DNA of 64,000 bases, taken from assembly GCA_029946065.1 (NCBI GenBank), contig JAQSDU010000014.1, positions 799,623 to 863,622 on the forward strand. The letters are read 5' to 3'. The DNA comes from Flavobacterium sp. GTDB lineage: Bacteria > Bacteroidota > Bacteroidia > Flavobacteriales > Flavobacteriaceae. Below, one piece after another: positions 9,432 to 19,934 of the stretch; positions within the stretch are counted from its first letter, which is position 1; every line of letters starts with the position of its first letter. A program made the position numbers and the translations under genes. The notes under the pieces were generated by a model. The model worked only from the letters and a program-made list of their open reading frames with translations. It was not told where the DNA came from and made no database searches.

Positions 9432-11300
9432 ATGTGTGGAATTAATGGAATCCTGCATTTGCAGTCACAGAGAAAAGCCGATGAGCGCGTTGCCACCAAA
9501 ATGCGCGATGCGTTGGAACATCGCGGTCCGGATGATAAAGGTTTGTTTATCGAAAATAATATCGCTTTAGGTCACAGAAGATTGTCAATTCTTGACGTTT
9601 CTTCCGCCGGACACCAACCATTTTTGTCTGATGACGGCAGGTTTGTGATGGTTTATAATGGTGAAATTTATAATTTCCGTGAATTTTATCCGGAACTAAA
9701 AAGTAGCGGATTTGACATAAGAACCAACTCAGATACCGAAGTACTACTCAAATTATTCCAACTACATGGCATCAAAATGCTGAACCGCCTCAACGGAATG
9801 TTTGCTTTTGCCATTTGGGACAAGAAAGAAAAGAAATTGACAGTCATTCGCGACAGAATGGGCGTCAAGCCTTTATACTATACTTTTTATGACGAAACTT
9901 TTTATTTCGCATCAGAACAAAAAGCCCTTTTTACTGCCGGTGTTCCTTTAAAAATGGCACCGGACGGATTGGAAGAATATATTTTCAACCGATTTGTTGC
10001 TGGAGAAAATACGCTTTACCAAAACGTAAAAAAGCTTTTGCCGGGACATATCATGACGATTTCTGAAGACCGAAAAATCACCTCCGAAAAATGGTGGGAT
10101 TTGAAAAAAGAAATCCAAAACCAATCAAAAATTGCAGATCCTATCGATTGGTTCCGTTCCACTTTTGACGATTCCATAAAACTCCGCATGGTGAGCGATG
10201 TGCCTGTTGGCGTACTACTGAGTGGCGGACTTGATTCGTCGTCTGTGCTTGCATCTTTGCACCATCAAAATTATAAAGACATCCAGACTTTCAATATCGG
10301 ATTCAAGGAAGAAGAGCACAACGAAGCACATTTGGCGAAATTAATGGCTCAAAAATACAATTACGGTTTCCACACAATGGAACTCGAAAACAAAAATCTT
10401 TACGACAAACTTATTAAATCGACCTATTTTCAGGATGAACCGATCATGCACTTGAGTGAACCACATCTTTTGGCTGTTTCTCAAATGGCAAAACCATCTG
10501 TAAAAGTGCTGCTTTCCGGAGAAGGCGCCGATGAATTGATGGGCGGTTATGTGCGCTACAAAGCCTTGCAATATCCTACTTTATTAAATTCAATCGCCGG
10601 AATTGGAAGCATCGAAATGTTTTCGAAAAAACCACGTTACGAAAAATTATTACGCTACTCACAAATCAAAAATGATCGCGATTTAGTACTTTTCAACGGC
10701 TCGAATATTTTTCCAAAAGACATCGAAAACACTTTTGGAATCAGCCATGAGCCGAAAAATGATTACCGTAAAAATATTTATAAAGAAGCCGCTGAATTGT
10801 ATCCGAACAACCTCAGAAGACAAGCATTATACTTCGATCAACATACTTATCTATGTTCGCTTTTAGACCGAAACGACCGCTGCACAATGGGCGCTTCAAT
10901 TGAATGCCGCGAACCATTTTTGGATCCTAGACTTGTAATTGGCTTGGGTTCGCTAGAAGACAAATGGCTTTTTACAGGAAAAAAAGGCAAATATGTGTTG
11001 AAAACTGCCATGCAGCAACGTCTTCCTGAAGAAATTCTGAATTTCAGAAAGATCGGATTGAGTGCACCTTGGGGCAATTATATTACGAAAAGCCCAGCTT
11101 TCGCGGAAGAACTCGAGTCTTTTTCAAAAAGTGACTTATTCCGGATGCCGTACTTTGAAAACATCAATATTAACAAGCTAATCCAGCACTTGCAATCTGG
11201 CGACAATAGAATGACGTCGTATATCATGCCGTTGTTCACAATGCATATTTGGCTTAAAAATTATGTAGAAAACTTCACTTCCGTAAGAGATTTGCTGTAA
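9432..11300 (+). CDS. asnB: Asparagine synthase (glutamine-hydrolysing)
   Basis: MCGINGILHLQ (Cys2 nucleophile), DVPVGVLLSGGLDSSSVLA, LLSGEGADELMGGY. Confidence 0.93.
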   Translation: MCGINGILHLQSQRKADERVATKMRDALEHRGPDDKGLFIENNIALGHRRLSILDVSSAGHQPFLSDDGRFVMVYNGEIYNFREFYPELKSSGFDIRTNSDTEVLLKLFQLHGIKMLNRLNGMFAFAIWDKKEKKLTVIRDRMGVKPLYYTFYDETFYFASEQKALFTAGVPLKMAPDGLEEYIFNRFVAGENTLYQNVKKLLPGHIMTISEDRKITSEKWWDLKKEIQNQSKIADPIDWFRSTFDDSIKLRMVSDVPVGVLLSGGLDSSSVLASLHHQNYKDIQTFNIGFKEEEHNEAHLAKLMAQKYNYGFHTMELENKNLYDKLIKSTYFQDEPIMHLSEPHLLAVSQMAKPSVKVLLSGEGADELMGGYVRYKALQYPTLLNSIAGIGSIEMFSKKPRYEKLLRYSQIKNDRDLVLFNGSNIFPKDIENTFGISHEPKNDYRKNIYKEAAELYPNNLRRQALYFDQHTYLCSLLDRNDRCTMGASIECREPFLDPRLVIGLGSLEDKWLFTGKKGKYVLKTAMQQRLPEEILNFRKIGLSAPWGNYITKSPAFAEELESFSKSDLFRMPYFENININKLIQHLQSGDNRMTSYIMPLFTMHIWLKNYVENFTSVRDLL

Positions 11301-11326
11301 ATTTGACGGCAAGCTTTACACCGTTT

Positions 11327-12340
11327 ATGGAAATTATCGAACATTTTTCCCTGAAAAATTACAATACTTTTGGCATCGAAGCCAGCGCAAGACTTTTTGT
11401 TGCCGCAGATTCTGTCGCAGCATTAAAGACTGTTTTACAGCATAATGCTTCCGAAAAAAAATTCATTCTTGGCGGTGGCAGTAATATGTTGCTTACCAAA
11501 GATATTGATGCATTGGTCATTCATATTAATTTAAAAGGCAAAAAAGTCATCCGCGAAGACGAAGATTTTGTTTGGGTAGAAAGTCAAGCTGGTGAAAACT
11601 GGCACGAATTTGTACTTTGGACAATCGAACAAAATTTCGGCGGTCTAGAAAATATGTCTTTGATTCCAGGAAATGTTGGCACTACTCCGGTACAAAATAT
11701 CGGTGCTTATGGTGCTGAAATCAAAGACAGTTTTGTTTCTTGCAATGCTGTTAATATCGAAACGCAAGAAATCAGGACTTTTACACATGAAGAATGTCAA
11801 TTTGGGTACCGTGAAAGCATCTTTAAAAATACCGTAAAAGACCAATTTATCATTACATCTGTTGTTTTTAAGTTGACCAAACGAAATCACCACATTAATA
11901 TTTCTTATGGCGATATCACTTCAGAACTTGCCAAACAAAATGTCACTGTTCCAACATTAAAAGATGTCAGCAACGCCGTGATCGCCATTAGACAAAGTAA
12001 ACTTCCCGACCCAAAAGTTTTGGGCAACAGTGGCAGTTTTTTTAAAAATCCGATTTTGAAGCAAGCTGATTTTCAAAAAATACATGCCAAATTCCCCGAA
12101 ATGAAATATTTTGTGGTTTCGGATACCGAAGTAAAAGTACCCGCAGGTTGGCTGATTGAACAAGCTGGATTTAAAGGAAAACGCTTTGGCGATGCGGGCA
12201 TTCATAAAAACCAGGCATTGGTATTAGTGAATTATGGCAATGCGACTGGAAGTGAAATATTAGCCGTTTCTAAAAACATACAACAGACAATTTTCGATAC
12301 TTTTGGTATTGCTATTGAAGCGGAAGTCAATATTATTTAA
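11327..12340 (+). CDS. murB: UDP-N-acetylenolpyruvoylglucosamine reductase
   Basis: NTFGIEASARLF, LGGGSNMLLT, NVGTTPVQNIGAYGAEI, GNSGSFFKNPI, AGWLIEQAGFKGKRFGDAGIH. Confidence 0.95.
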   Translation: MEIIEHFSLKNYNTFGIEASARLFVAADSVAALKTVLQHNASEKKFILGGGSNMLLTKDIDALVIHINLKGKKVIREDEDFVWVESQAGENWHEFVLWTIEQNFGGLENMSLIPGNVGTTPVQNIGAYGAEIKDSFVSCNAVNIETQEIRTFTHEECQFGYRESIFKNTVKDQFIITSVVFKLTKRNHHINISYGDITSELAKQNVTVPTLKDVSNAVIAIRQSKLPDPKVLGNSGSFFKNPILKQADFQKIHAKFPEMKYFVVSDTEVKVPAGWLIEQAGFKGKRFGDAGIHKNQALVLVNYGNATGSEILAVSKNIQQTIFDTFGIAIEAEVNII

Positions 12341-12418
12341 GGTGCTGGATTTTGAGTATTAGGTATTTAGCAAATCCGAATTCCTAAACCAAAACCCGTC
12401 ACCCAAAACGCAAAACCT

Positions 12419-13036
12419 ATGTACATTCCCGACATCTATAAAAACCATAATCAAGCTGAAATCGAGGGTTTTCTAAAGAACAACAGCTTCGGAATTTTGG
12501 TCAATCAAACAAATGGAAGACTTTGGGCGACGCATATTCCGTTGGAATTGGAACACAAAAACGGGAAGGCATTTTTATGCGGACATATTTCAAAAGAAAA
12601 TCCGCAATGGGAAGGTTTTACAGATAACAATCAGGTTTTGGCCGTTTTTTCGGGACCGCATGCTTATATTTCATCTTCGTGGTATGATCATGAAAACGTG
12701 CCGACTTGGAATTACATTGCCGTTCATGTTTATGGAAAAGTAAAAATAGTCGATGAAAAAACAACAATCGCAATGCTGAAACAACTTGTTGACAAATACG
12801 AATCCAATTCTGAAAATCCGGTACGCATTGAAAATTTATCAAAAAAAACAATGCTACAAGCGCGCGGCATAGTAGGTTTTGAAATTGAAATCGAATCGAT
12901 TGAAGCTACTCGAAAAATGTCACAAAACCGCAATGAAAAAAATTACAATACCATTATTGAAAAATTATCCGAAACCAAAACCGATAATGGCGTGGCTGTT
13001 GCCGAAGAAATGCGCAGGTGTCCCATTCATAAATAA
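12419..13036 (+). CDS. FMN-binding negative transcriptional regulator (PaiB-like)
   Basis: MYIPDIYKNHNQAEIEGFLKNNSFGILV..., ENPQWEGF...VLAVFSGPHAYISSSWY...VPTWNYIAVHVYGK. Confidence 0.88.
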   Translation: MYIPDIYKNHNQAEIEGFLKNNSFGILVNQTNGRLWATHIPLELEHKNGKAFLCGHISKENPQWEGFTDNNQVLAVFSGPHAYISSSWYDHENVPTWNYIAVHVYGKVKIVDEKTTIAMLKQLVDKYESNSENPVRIENLSKKTMLQARGIVGFEIEIESIEATRKMSQNRNEKNYNTIIEKLSETKTDNGVAVAEEMRRCPIHK

Positions 13037-13044
13037 TTCCAAAA

Positions 13045-13590
13045 ATGCATCCAACTATAAAAGCAGATTTATACCGATATAACGGATTGAGTGGTTTTAG
13101 CGGCTTCCTCAAAGGGCTTTGCATTCCGGGATTTAGGTATATGTATCTCGTTCGAAAATCAGCTATTTATGGTAAATTTTCATTACCTGGAATATGCTTC
13201 AGGTTATTAAAACGACGTTATAGTTATAAATACGGCTTCCAGATTCCACCCAAAACTGAAATTGGAGCAGGATTTTATATCGGTCATTATGGGACAATTA
13301 TCATTAATTCCGGTGCAAAAATTGGCAAAAACTGCAATATTAGTCCGGGCGTTACCATTGGCATGGCCAACCGCGGCGTGCGAAAAGGTTGCCCTGTAAT
13401 TGGCGATAAAGTCTGGATGGGCACAAATTGCGTGATCGTTGGCAACATTACCGTAGGTTCCAATGTCATGATCGCTCCAAATACATTTGTGAATATGGAC
13501 GTACCTAAAAATTCATTGGTGATTGGAAATCCGGGGCAAATCTTTCCTAAGGAAAACGCCACCCAATTTTACGTTGAAAATGTCTATTAG
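13045..13590 (+). CDS. Serine acetyltransferase-like left-handed beta-helix acyltransferase
   Basis: Hexapeptide repeats: IGAGFYIGHYGTIIINSGAKIGKNCNISPGVTIGMANRG...IGDKVWMGTNCVIVGNITVGSNVMIAPN. Confidence 0.85.
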   Translation: MHPTIKADLYRYNGLSGFSGFLKGLCIPGFRYMYLVRKSAIYGKFSLPGICFRLLKRRYSYKYGFQIPPKTEIGAGFYIGHYGTIIINSGAKIGKNCNISPGVTIGMANRGVRKGCPVIGDKVWMGTNCVIVGNITVGSNVMIAPNTFVNMDVPKNSLVIGNPGQIFPKENATQFYVENVY

Positions 13591-13772
13591 ATTCTATGTG
13601 GCGGATTTTAGATTGCAGATAGCAAGTAAAAAACCTGATTTATATGCTACAACTCCCGTTTCTTTTTTTTAACTATTCGAATTTACTGCTGAAATCTGCT
13701 GTCTGCCAACTGCCTCCCCTTAATTGTTAATTCTTTATCGCTTTTTCGTTCTTCCTTTTAAATATGGAATTG

Positions 13773-13780
13773 TACATTTG
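13773..13780 (+). promoter_or_regulatory. -7 element TACATTTG upstream of GT2 gene
   Basis: Matches TAnnTTTG, 30 nt upstream of ATG 13811. Confidence 0.45.
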
Positions 13781-13810
13781 CGAAAAATTTAACTGACTAT
13801 AAAAAGGACC

Positions 13811-14917
13811 ATGCTGCCACTGATTTTTTGCCTATTTATTCTCGTTGCGACGCTACAACTAATATACTATGTTATTGTTTTTGGGAAATTTGCATTTGTA
13901 AAAGCCAAAAAAAACAATCCGAAAAAAATTCCGGTTTCGGTGATTGTATGTGCCAAGAATGAGGCAGAAAATGTTGCCAAATTTATTCCGCTACTTGCAG
14001 AACAGAATTATCCTGATTACGAAATTGTGTTGATTGACGATGCTTCCAGCGATGAGACTTTAGACATTTTTGAGGATTTTGAAAAACAGTATACTAACGT
14101 CCGATTAGTGAAAGTAGCCAACAACGAAGCGTTTTGGGGCAACAAAAAATTCGCACTTACTTTGGGCATCAAGGCTTCCCGGAAAGAATACCTTTTGTTT
14201 ACTGACGCCGATTGTTATCCTACTTCCAAAAATTGGATTGCCGATATGACGTCAAATTTTACGATGCAAAAAACCATCGTACTCGGTTATGGTGCTTATG
14301 AAAAAATCCCGAATTCCTTCCTCAATAAAATCATCCGTTTTGAAACGGTTTTAACAGCAGTTCAATATTTTTCATGGGCAAAAATCGGTATGCCATATAT
14401 GGGTGTTGGTAGGAATCTCGCATACAAAAAAGACGAATTCTTCAAGGTTGACGGTTATCGCGACCATTTGAAAATACGCTCAGGCGACGACGATTTGTTC
14501 ATCAACCAAGTTGCAACTAAAAAAAACACAACAATTTGCTTTACGCCAGATAGTTTTACCTATTCTAAACCAAAAACTACTTTCTCGGCTTGGTTCAACC
14601 AAAAAAGGCGTCATGTTTCCACCGCAGCTTTATACAAACCTTTCGACAGAGCCCAACTTGGCTTGTTCTATGCGTCGCAATTACTGTTCTTTTTGTTGCC
14701 AATTGTATTGCTCGCGTTTCAATTCCAATGGATTGCAGTTGTGGCGATTATCGGTTTTAGATATATGTTCACATGGCTCACACTTGGTTTTGCTGCCGGA
14801 AAATTAAAAGAAAAAGACACGATGTATTGGTTTCCTATTGTCGAAATAGTGCTAATCTTCACACAATTGAATATCTTTATAACCAATAGTTTCTCAAAAC
14901 CCGTACATTGGAAATAA
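13811..14917 (+). CDS. Glycosyltransferase family 2 membrane protein
   Basis: VSVIVCAKNEAENVAKFIPLLAEQNYPDYEIVLIDDASSDET, TDADCYPTS, RRHVST (QxxRW-like), C-terminal TMs. Confidence 0.9.
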   Translation: MLPLIFCLFILVATLQLIYYVIVFGKFAFVKAKKNNPKKIPVSVIVCAKNEAENVAKFIPLLAEQNYPDYEIVLIDDASSDETLDIFEDFEKQYTNVRLVKVANNEAFWGNKKFALTLGIKASRKEYLLFTDADCYPTSKNWIADMTSNFTMQKTIVLGYGAYEKIPNSFLNKIIRFETVLTAVQYFSWAKIGMPYMGVGRNLAYKKDEFFKVDGYRDHLKIRSGDDDLFINQVATKKNTTICFTPDSFTYSKPKTTFSAWFNQKRRHVSTAALYKPFDRAQLGLFYASQLLFFLLPIVLLAFQFQWIAVVAIIGFRYMFTWLTLGFAAGKLKEKDTMYWFPIVEIVLIFTQLNIFITNSFSKPVHWK

Positions 14918-15459
14918 AACCTTATATAGAAAAAGCGAAAATCGGCGATCAGGTAGCCTTCACTTTTCTATTGGATTATTACTGGAATGAAGTATATGGT
15001 TTTATGCTAAAGCGTACGGAAAACGAAACCGATGCCGAAGACATTACCATCGAAACTTTCTCGAAAGCTTTTGATAAAATAGCTACCTATAATCCTGAAT
15101 TTCAGTTCAATACTTGGCTGATTGCCATTGCAAAAAATGTGCATATCGATTTACTTCGTAAAAAAAAATCTTCCCTTTTTATTGAAATCACCGACGAAGA
15201 AGACCAACAAGCATACAATGTTGCCGACACCACACCATCTGCAGAAGATGAACTGATTACAGAGCAAAACCTTTCGCGCCTGTTACAGTTCATCAAGGAA
15301 TTAAAACCACATTACCAAGAAGTGATCCAACTGCGCTACTTCCAAGAATTGAGTTACCAGGAAATTGCCGATAAGATTGGTGAACCTTTGAATAACGTTA
15401 AAATCAAGCTACTTCGTGCCAAGAAATTATTGGCAGAAATTATTCAGGAGCGGAATTAA
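14908..15459 (+). CDS. RNA polymerase sigma factor, sigma-70 / ECF family (probable TTG start)
   Basis: AEDITIETFSKAFDKIATYNPEFQFNTWLIAIAKNVHIDLLRKKK (sigma2), ELSYQEIADKIGEPLNNVKIKLLRAKKLL (sigma4). Confidence 0.9.
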   Translation: MEIKPYIEKAKIGDQVAFTFLLDYYWNEVYGFMLKRTENETDAEDITIETFSKAFDKIATYNPEFQFNTWLIAIAKNVHIDLLRKKKSSLFIEITDEEDQQAYNVADTTPSAEDELITEQNLSRLLQFIKELKPHYQEVIQLRYFQELSYQEIADKIGEPLNNVKIKLLRAKKLLAEIIQERN

Positions 15460-15730
15460 TGAATAATAAATAATAATTGTTATTAACCTGAATCAATCTC
15501 CAGTTCCAACTATTTTTTTGCGATTATTGATTATATACGCATCCAAATCATAACTTGAATTTTCTAATTTTCTCTGCAATTATTAATTATTAACTGTTAA
15601 TTATTAATTGTCTTTCCAACCTTTTAATATTTTTCTTCATCTATATATTAAAATGCATAACTATTACGTTATAGCATTAAACACCTTCGTTTATGAAATG
15701 ACCAATACTTAACCTTTAACTATTACAATT

Positions 15731-16561
15731 ATGTCTAAATTAAGTATTTTCGACAGCGCCTGGACCGATATGGTTTTCGAAGGCCGAAACAAGGATTACG
15801 GCGCTTACCAACTGCGCAAGGAAAATCCTAGAACTACAATTATCGCACTTTTCACTGCATTGGCTTTATTGGGCGTTGCGCTCACCATTCCGAATGTTGT
15901 GAGATATTTCAATCCGCAAGCAATTGCAAGCATTCCCGATGAAACGGTTGTGCTTCATGAAGCTACAGACTTCGTTTTACCTGTCGAACCACCAAAACCC
16001 GAACCACCAAAACCTGCTGTAAAAGCTGCAGCTCCATTGACTCCCGAAGTACCGGATACTTTCAGAGAGATGCAGATGACTGAAAAACCAACTAATACAA
16101 CGCCACAAAATAATACAGAAGCTGTACCCGAAGGAAATCCGAACGGATTGATAAACGGAACGGGCTTACCAACGAGCAATGGGACTTCAACCAAAGCAGA
16201 TCCAATTCCAGCAGCACCTGATTCAGACGGAAGGGAAATACTTTTGGAAGCCAGTTTAGATGTAAAGCCTAAATTCCCAGGTGGAATGGAACGTTTCTAT
16301 AAATATGTTGGCAACAATTTTCACGCCCCGGAAGAATCCAGTAATGCTGGAGCATCCATAAAAGTATTTGTGTCATTTGTAATTGAAAAAGATGGCACGA
16401 TGACCGACATCAAGGTTTTGAGAAATCCAGGATATGGTATGGACAAGGAAGCCATCCGTGTATTAAAGTCTTTAAAAACAAAATGGGAACCGGGCATATA
16501 CAAAGGGCAGAAAGTGCGTACCGCATTTACATTGCCGATAACGGTAAAAACTCCTGACTAG
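15731..16561 (+). CDS. Energy transducer TonB
   Basis: TM, Pro-rich linker PVEPPKPEPPKPAVK, C-terminal TonB domain (GASIKVFVSFVIEKDGTMTDIKVLRNPGYGMDKEAIRVLKSLKTKWEPGIYKGQKVRTAFTLPI). Confidence 0.93.
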   Translation: MSKLSIFDSAWTDMVFEGRNKDYGAYQLRKENPRTTIIALFTALALLGVALTIPNVVRYFNPQAIASIPDETVVLHEATDFVLPVEPPKPEPPKPAVKAAAPLTPEVPDTFREMQMTEKPTNTTPQNNTEAVPEGNPNGLINGTGLPTSNGTSTKADPIPAAPDSDGREILLEASLDVKPKFPGGMERFYKYVGNNFHAPEESSNAGASIKVFVSFVIEKDGTMTDIKVLRNPGYGMDKEAIRVLKSLKTKWEPGIYKGQKVRTAFTLPITVKTPD

Positions 16562-16614
16562 CAGACTACAGTAGTCGGATTGCCGAGTAAACTGTAATAA
16601 GATTTTAGTCAAAC

Positions 16615-16663
16615 ACAAAAAGTCGAAAGTCGCACGCAACGGTGTAACTTTCGACTTTTTTTA
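16615..16663 (+). terminator. Rho-independent terminator after tonB gene
   Basis: aaaaagtcgaaagt...actttcgactttttttt inverted repeat, 14-bp stem. Confidence 0.75.
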
Positions 16664-16694
16664 CTGTAACCTGCCTACTACAATCTGCGAAAAC

Positions 16695-16904
16695 CTACGC
16701 TTTCTTCACAAACTCTGTGCGAAGCACCATCGCAGTTTTATTCACGCGGCAATCGATTTCTGCTGGATCGTCCGTTAGGCGGATATTTTTTACCATCGTA
16801 CCTCTTTTGATGACATCTGATGAGCCTCTTACCTTAAGGTCTTTTATTACTGTGACGGAATCGCCGTCGCTTAAAATATTGCCGTTGCTGTCTTTTACGT
16901 CCAT
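16695..16904 (-). CDS. PhnA/YjdM C-terminal-domain-only protein
   Basis: [51 protein letters not shown]. Confidence 0.85.
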   Translation of the reverse strand: MDVKDSNGNILSDGDSVTVIKDLKVRGSSDVIKRGTMVKNIRLTDDPAEIDCRVNKTAMVLRTEFVKKA

Positions 16905-17022
16905 GTTATTTGTTTTTAAGGAACAAAAATAGGTTTTTTTGGTGGATTCAGTTATTGGTTTATTGGTTATCTAATGGCAATACAAATTACCAAACAACCA
17001 AATAAATACATACCTTTTTTAA

Positions 17023-17030
17023 TATATTTG
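17023..17030 (+). promoter_or_regulatory. -7 element TATATTTG upstream of MFS transporter
   Basis: Matches TAnnTTTG; implies the true start is ATG 17046, not 16974. Confidence 0.5.
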
Positions 17031-17045
17031 GACAAACATCCGAAC

Positions 17046-18290
17046 ATGCAGCAATTCACCTTTCGTCAGAAACTAAAATTCTTACTAAGCCTTCCCGTAA
17101 TTGTAGCGGCTCTCGGCTATTTTGTTGATATTTACGATTTGCTTTTGTTTGGTATTGTCCGCATTCCGAGTCTGAAAGACCTCAACATCGATGCCGACAC
17201 AATGGGTACGATTATCATCAATTTTCAAATGACCGGTCTCTTAATTGGTGGCGTTTTATGGGGAATTCTAGGTGATAAAAAAGGACGACTTTCCGTATTA
17301 TTCGGCTCGATACTGGTATATTCACTCGCCAATATTGCTTGTGGATTTTTACCGCAAATGTATTTTGCCGACAAACTCACGATTTATGCCGCACTTCGTT
17401 TTATCGCCGGAATAGGATTGGCTGGAGAATTAGGTGCCGGAATTACACTAGTTTCTGAAAGTCTCCCGAAAGAACTGCGCGCCATCGGCACATCGATTGT
17501 TGCCGGTTTTGGACTATTGGGCGCTGTCGTAGCACAACTTACTGTAGCATTAGCAGGACACTGGACGTGGGCTTACTTCATAGGCGGCGGCCTCGGATTA
17601 GCACTTTTACTATTGCGAATCGGTGTTTTAGAAAGTGGTTTATACAAGCATATCGAAAAGCAGGCTTCCATTTCAAAAGGGAATTTTATTTCCTTTTTTA
17701 CCGATTTTGAGCGTTTTAAGAAATACATCAAATGCATCGCTATTGGATTGCCTACTTGGTTTTGCGTCGGGATTCTTGCGATGATGTCGAACCAGTTTGC
17801 ACCGGCGTTAGGCATCGCTTCCATACAACCCGGAAAAGCAATTATGTGGGCTTATGTCGGAATTTCCATCGGCGATTTTGCGAGCGGATTTATTTCACAA
17901 GCCTTGCATTCCCGAAAAAAAGCTATCTTTTATATGATGCTTTTTACAATCGTTGGAGTATGTCTTATGCTTTTTGGCGGTGCGAAAACCGAAAATATGT
18001 ATTATTTTTATTGTGCATGGCTAGGACTCGGCACCGGCTATTGGGCGATGTTCGTGACCGTTGCAGCAGAACAATTTGGCACCAATATCAGAAGTACTGC
18101 CACTACAACCGTTCCGAATATGGTGCGTGGATTGGTCCCGGTAATGCTCATGGGATTCGATTTCTTTAAGGTTACACAAGGCGTTGTTATTGCCGCAGTT
18201 ATCGTCGGCATCATCGTTTTTATCTTAGGAATTTATTCAACTTTGACTATTGCCGAAACACACAATCGGGATTTAGATTTTACCGAGTAG
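17046..18290 (+). CDS. MFS transporter
   Basis: 12-TM pattern, GILGDKKGRLSVLFGSI (MFS loop 2-3 motif); start revised from the ORF track. Confidence 0.9.
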   Translation: MQQFTFRQKLKFLLSLPVIVAALGYFVDIYDLLLFGIVRIPSLKDLNIDADTMGTIIINFQMTGLLIGGVLWGILGDKKGRLSVLFGSILVYSLANIACGFLPQMYFADKLTIYAALRFIAGIGLAGELGAGITLVSESLPKELRAIGTSIVAGFGLLGAVVAQLTVALAGHWTWAYFIGGGLGLALLLLRIGVLESGLYKHIEKQASISKGNFISFFTDFERFKKYIKCIAIGLPTWFCVGILAMMSNQFAPALGIASIQPGKAIMWAYVGISIGDFASGFISQALHSRKKAIFYMMLFTIVGVCLMLFGGAKTENMYYFYCAWLGLGTGYWAMFVTVAAEQFGTNIRSTATTTVPNMVRGLVPVMLMGFDFFKVTQGVVIAAVIVGIIVFILGIYSTLTIAETHNRDLDFTE

Positions 18291-18333
18291 TATTATTTTA
18301 CTGATATTCGTATAGCCTTGTTTAAATAATAAT

Positions 18334-18957
18334 ATGAAAAAATACATTGCCATCATCTGCATTTCGTTTCTCTCACTCGTCAGTTGTAATAAAAACGAAA
18401 CAAAATCAGCATCGCCTGAAAAACCGCAACCTGAAACCATCGCACCAAAAGACACTGTAGGCAATAAAACACCGGAAGAAGCAGAAGATCCTTGCGTTGC
18501 CGGAACACCAGAACCTATCATCAGACGCGATCATGTGGCAAATTATAAATTTAAAATACTGACCAAACAAACACTTGAAGAAACCGCATTACTTAATAAT
18601 GGCGACCATGTTTCTATCATCATTGGTGGTTGTGAATATTATACACTCACTTTCAGGTTTGAAACTTCGCGTTTCAATGATCCTACTGATGACATTGCTG
18701 CTTGGTATGCCAATGCACATGATTTGGTGACAGAAAATCTCGCCACATGGGGCAACCCAAACATCGAAATTAAACGTGGGCTGATGGCTCTTAGTGACTA
18801 TCGGAATAAAAACATAGAAAACGGACAACTCAAATTCAATGAAGAAATTGATTTCGATAGTGATGAAATTCGCAATTTCGTTATCCTTGAAAAAATTGAA
18901 AAGCTCGAGAATGGTAAGTTTGCTGTTACTGTTGTTTTCTCAAGAGGTCCTTTGTAA
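18334..18957 (+). CDS. Hypothetical lipoprotein
   Basis: MKKYIAIICISFLSLVSCNKNE lipobox; no family recognised. Confidence 0.75.
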   Translation: MKKYIAIICISFLSLVSCNKNETKSASPEKPQPETIAPKDTVGNKTPEEAEDPCVAGTPEPIIRRDHVANYKFKILTKQTLEETALLNNGDHVSIIIGGCEYYTLTFRFETSRFNDPTDDIAAWYANAHDLVTENLATWGNPNIEIKRGLMALSDYRNKNIENGQLKFNEEIDFDSDEIRNFVILEKIEKLENGKFAVTVVFSRGPL

Positions 18958-19017
18958 TCCTTATACCACCATCACAAATCTCAATTCTAAAATCTAATAT
19001 CTAAAATCTTATTTCCC

Positions 19018-19025
19018 TATCTTTG
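19018..19025 (+). promoter_or_regulatory. -7 element TATCTTTG upstream of lipA
   Basis: Matches TAnnTTTG 18 nt before ATG 19044. Confidence 0.5.
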
Positions 19026-19043
19026 TCCTTTCAAAATAACAAT

Positions 19044-19916
19044 ATGGAAACAGTGTTAGATAATGTGGCGTTGCCGACCGGAAAGCCGAAATGGTTAAAG
19101 GTAAAACTGCCTATCGGACAGAAATATACTGAACTGCGAGGTCTTGTTGACAAATACAAACTCAACACGATTTGTACCTCAGGTAGTTGCCCGAATATGG
19201 GTGAATGCTGGGGCGAAGGTACTGCGACATTCATGATCCTTGGTAATATTTGTACACGTTCTTGTGGTTTTTGCGGCGTAAAAACAGGAAGACCTGAAAC
19301 GGTTGACTGGGATGAACCTGAAAAAGTAGCGCGTTCCATCAAAATCATGAACATCAAACATGCCGTGGTGACCAGCGTTGACCGCGACGATTTGAAAGAT
19401 ATGGGTTCCATCATTTGGTTGGAAACCGTTCGCGCCATTCGCAGGATGAATCCTGAAACGACATTAGAGACTTTAATTCCCGATTTTCAAGGTGTAGAAC
19501 GAATTATCGATCGCATCGTAGAAGCCAATCCTGAAGTCGTTTCGCATAATATGGAAACTGTTCGCCGATTAACACGCGAAGTAAGAATTCAGGCAAAATA
19601 CGACCGCAGTTTGGCGGTTTTGAAATACTTAAAAGAAAAAGGTGTCAACCGCACCAAATCTGGCATCATGCTAGGGTTGGGCGAAACCGAGGAAGAAGTT
19701 ATTCAGACGATGAAAGATCTGCGCGAAGCGAATGTCGATGTCGTGACCATCGGTCAATACTTACAGCCAAGCAAAAAACACCTCCCTGTAAAGGAATATA
19801 TAACGCCAGATCAATTCGCCAAATATGAAAAATTGGGATTGGAAATGGGTTTTCGTCATGTAGAAAGCGGCGCTTTGGTGAGAAGTTCTTATAAAGCGCA
19901 GAAACATATTTTATAA
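19044..19916 (+). CDS. lipA: Lipoyl synthase
   Basis: [41 protein letters not shown] (both Fe-S Cys motifs), start at METVLDN. Confidence 0.97.
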   Translation: METVLDNVALPTGKPKWLKVKLPIGQKYTELRGLVDKYKLNTICTSGSCPNMGECWGEGTATFMILGNICTRSCGFCGVKTGRPETVDWDEPEKVARSIKIMNIKHAVVTSVDRDDLKDMGSIIWLETVRAIRRMNPETTLETLIPDFQGVERIIDRIVEANPEVVSHNMETVRRLTREVRIQAKYDRSLAVLKYLKEKGVNRTKSGIMLGLGETEEEVIQTMKDLREANVDVVTIGQYLQPSKKHLPVKEYITPDQFAKYEKLGLEMGFRHVESGALVRSSYKAQKHIL

Positions 19917-19934
19917 TTATCGTGAGTGATTTTT

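Noticed and set aside
17732-18169. 145-aa plus-strand ORF
   Set aside because: Out-of-frame overlap inside the MFS transporter; no recognisable motifs.
19031-19438. 135-aa antisense ORF
   Set aside because: Fully antisense to lipA.
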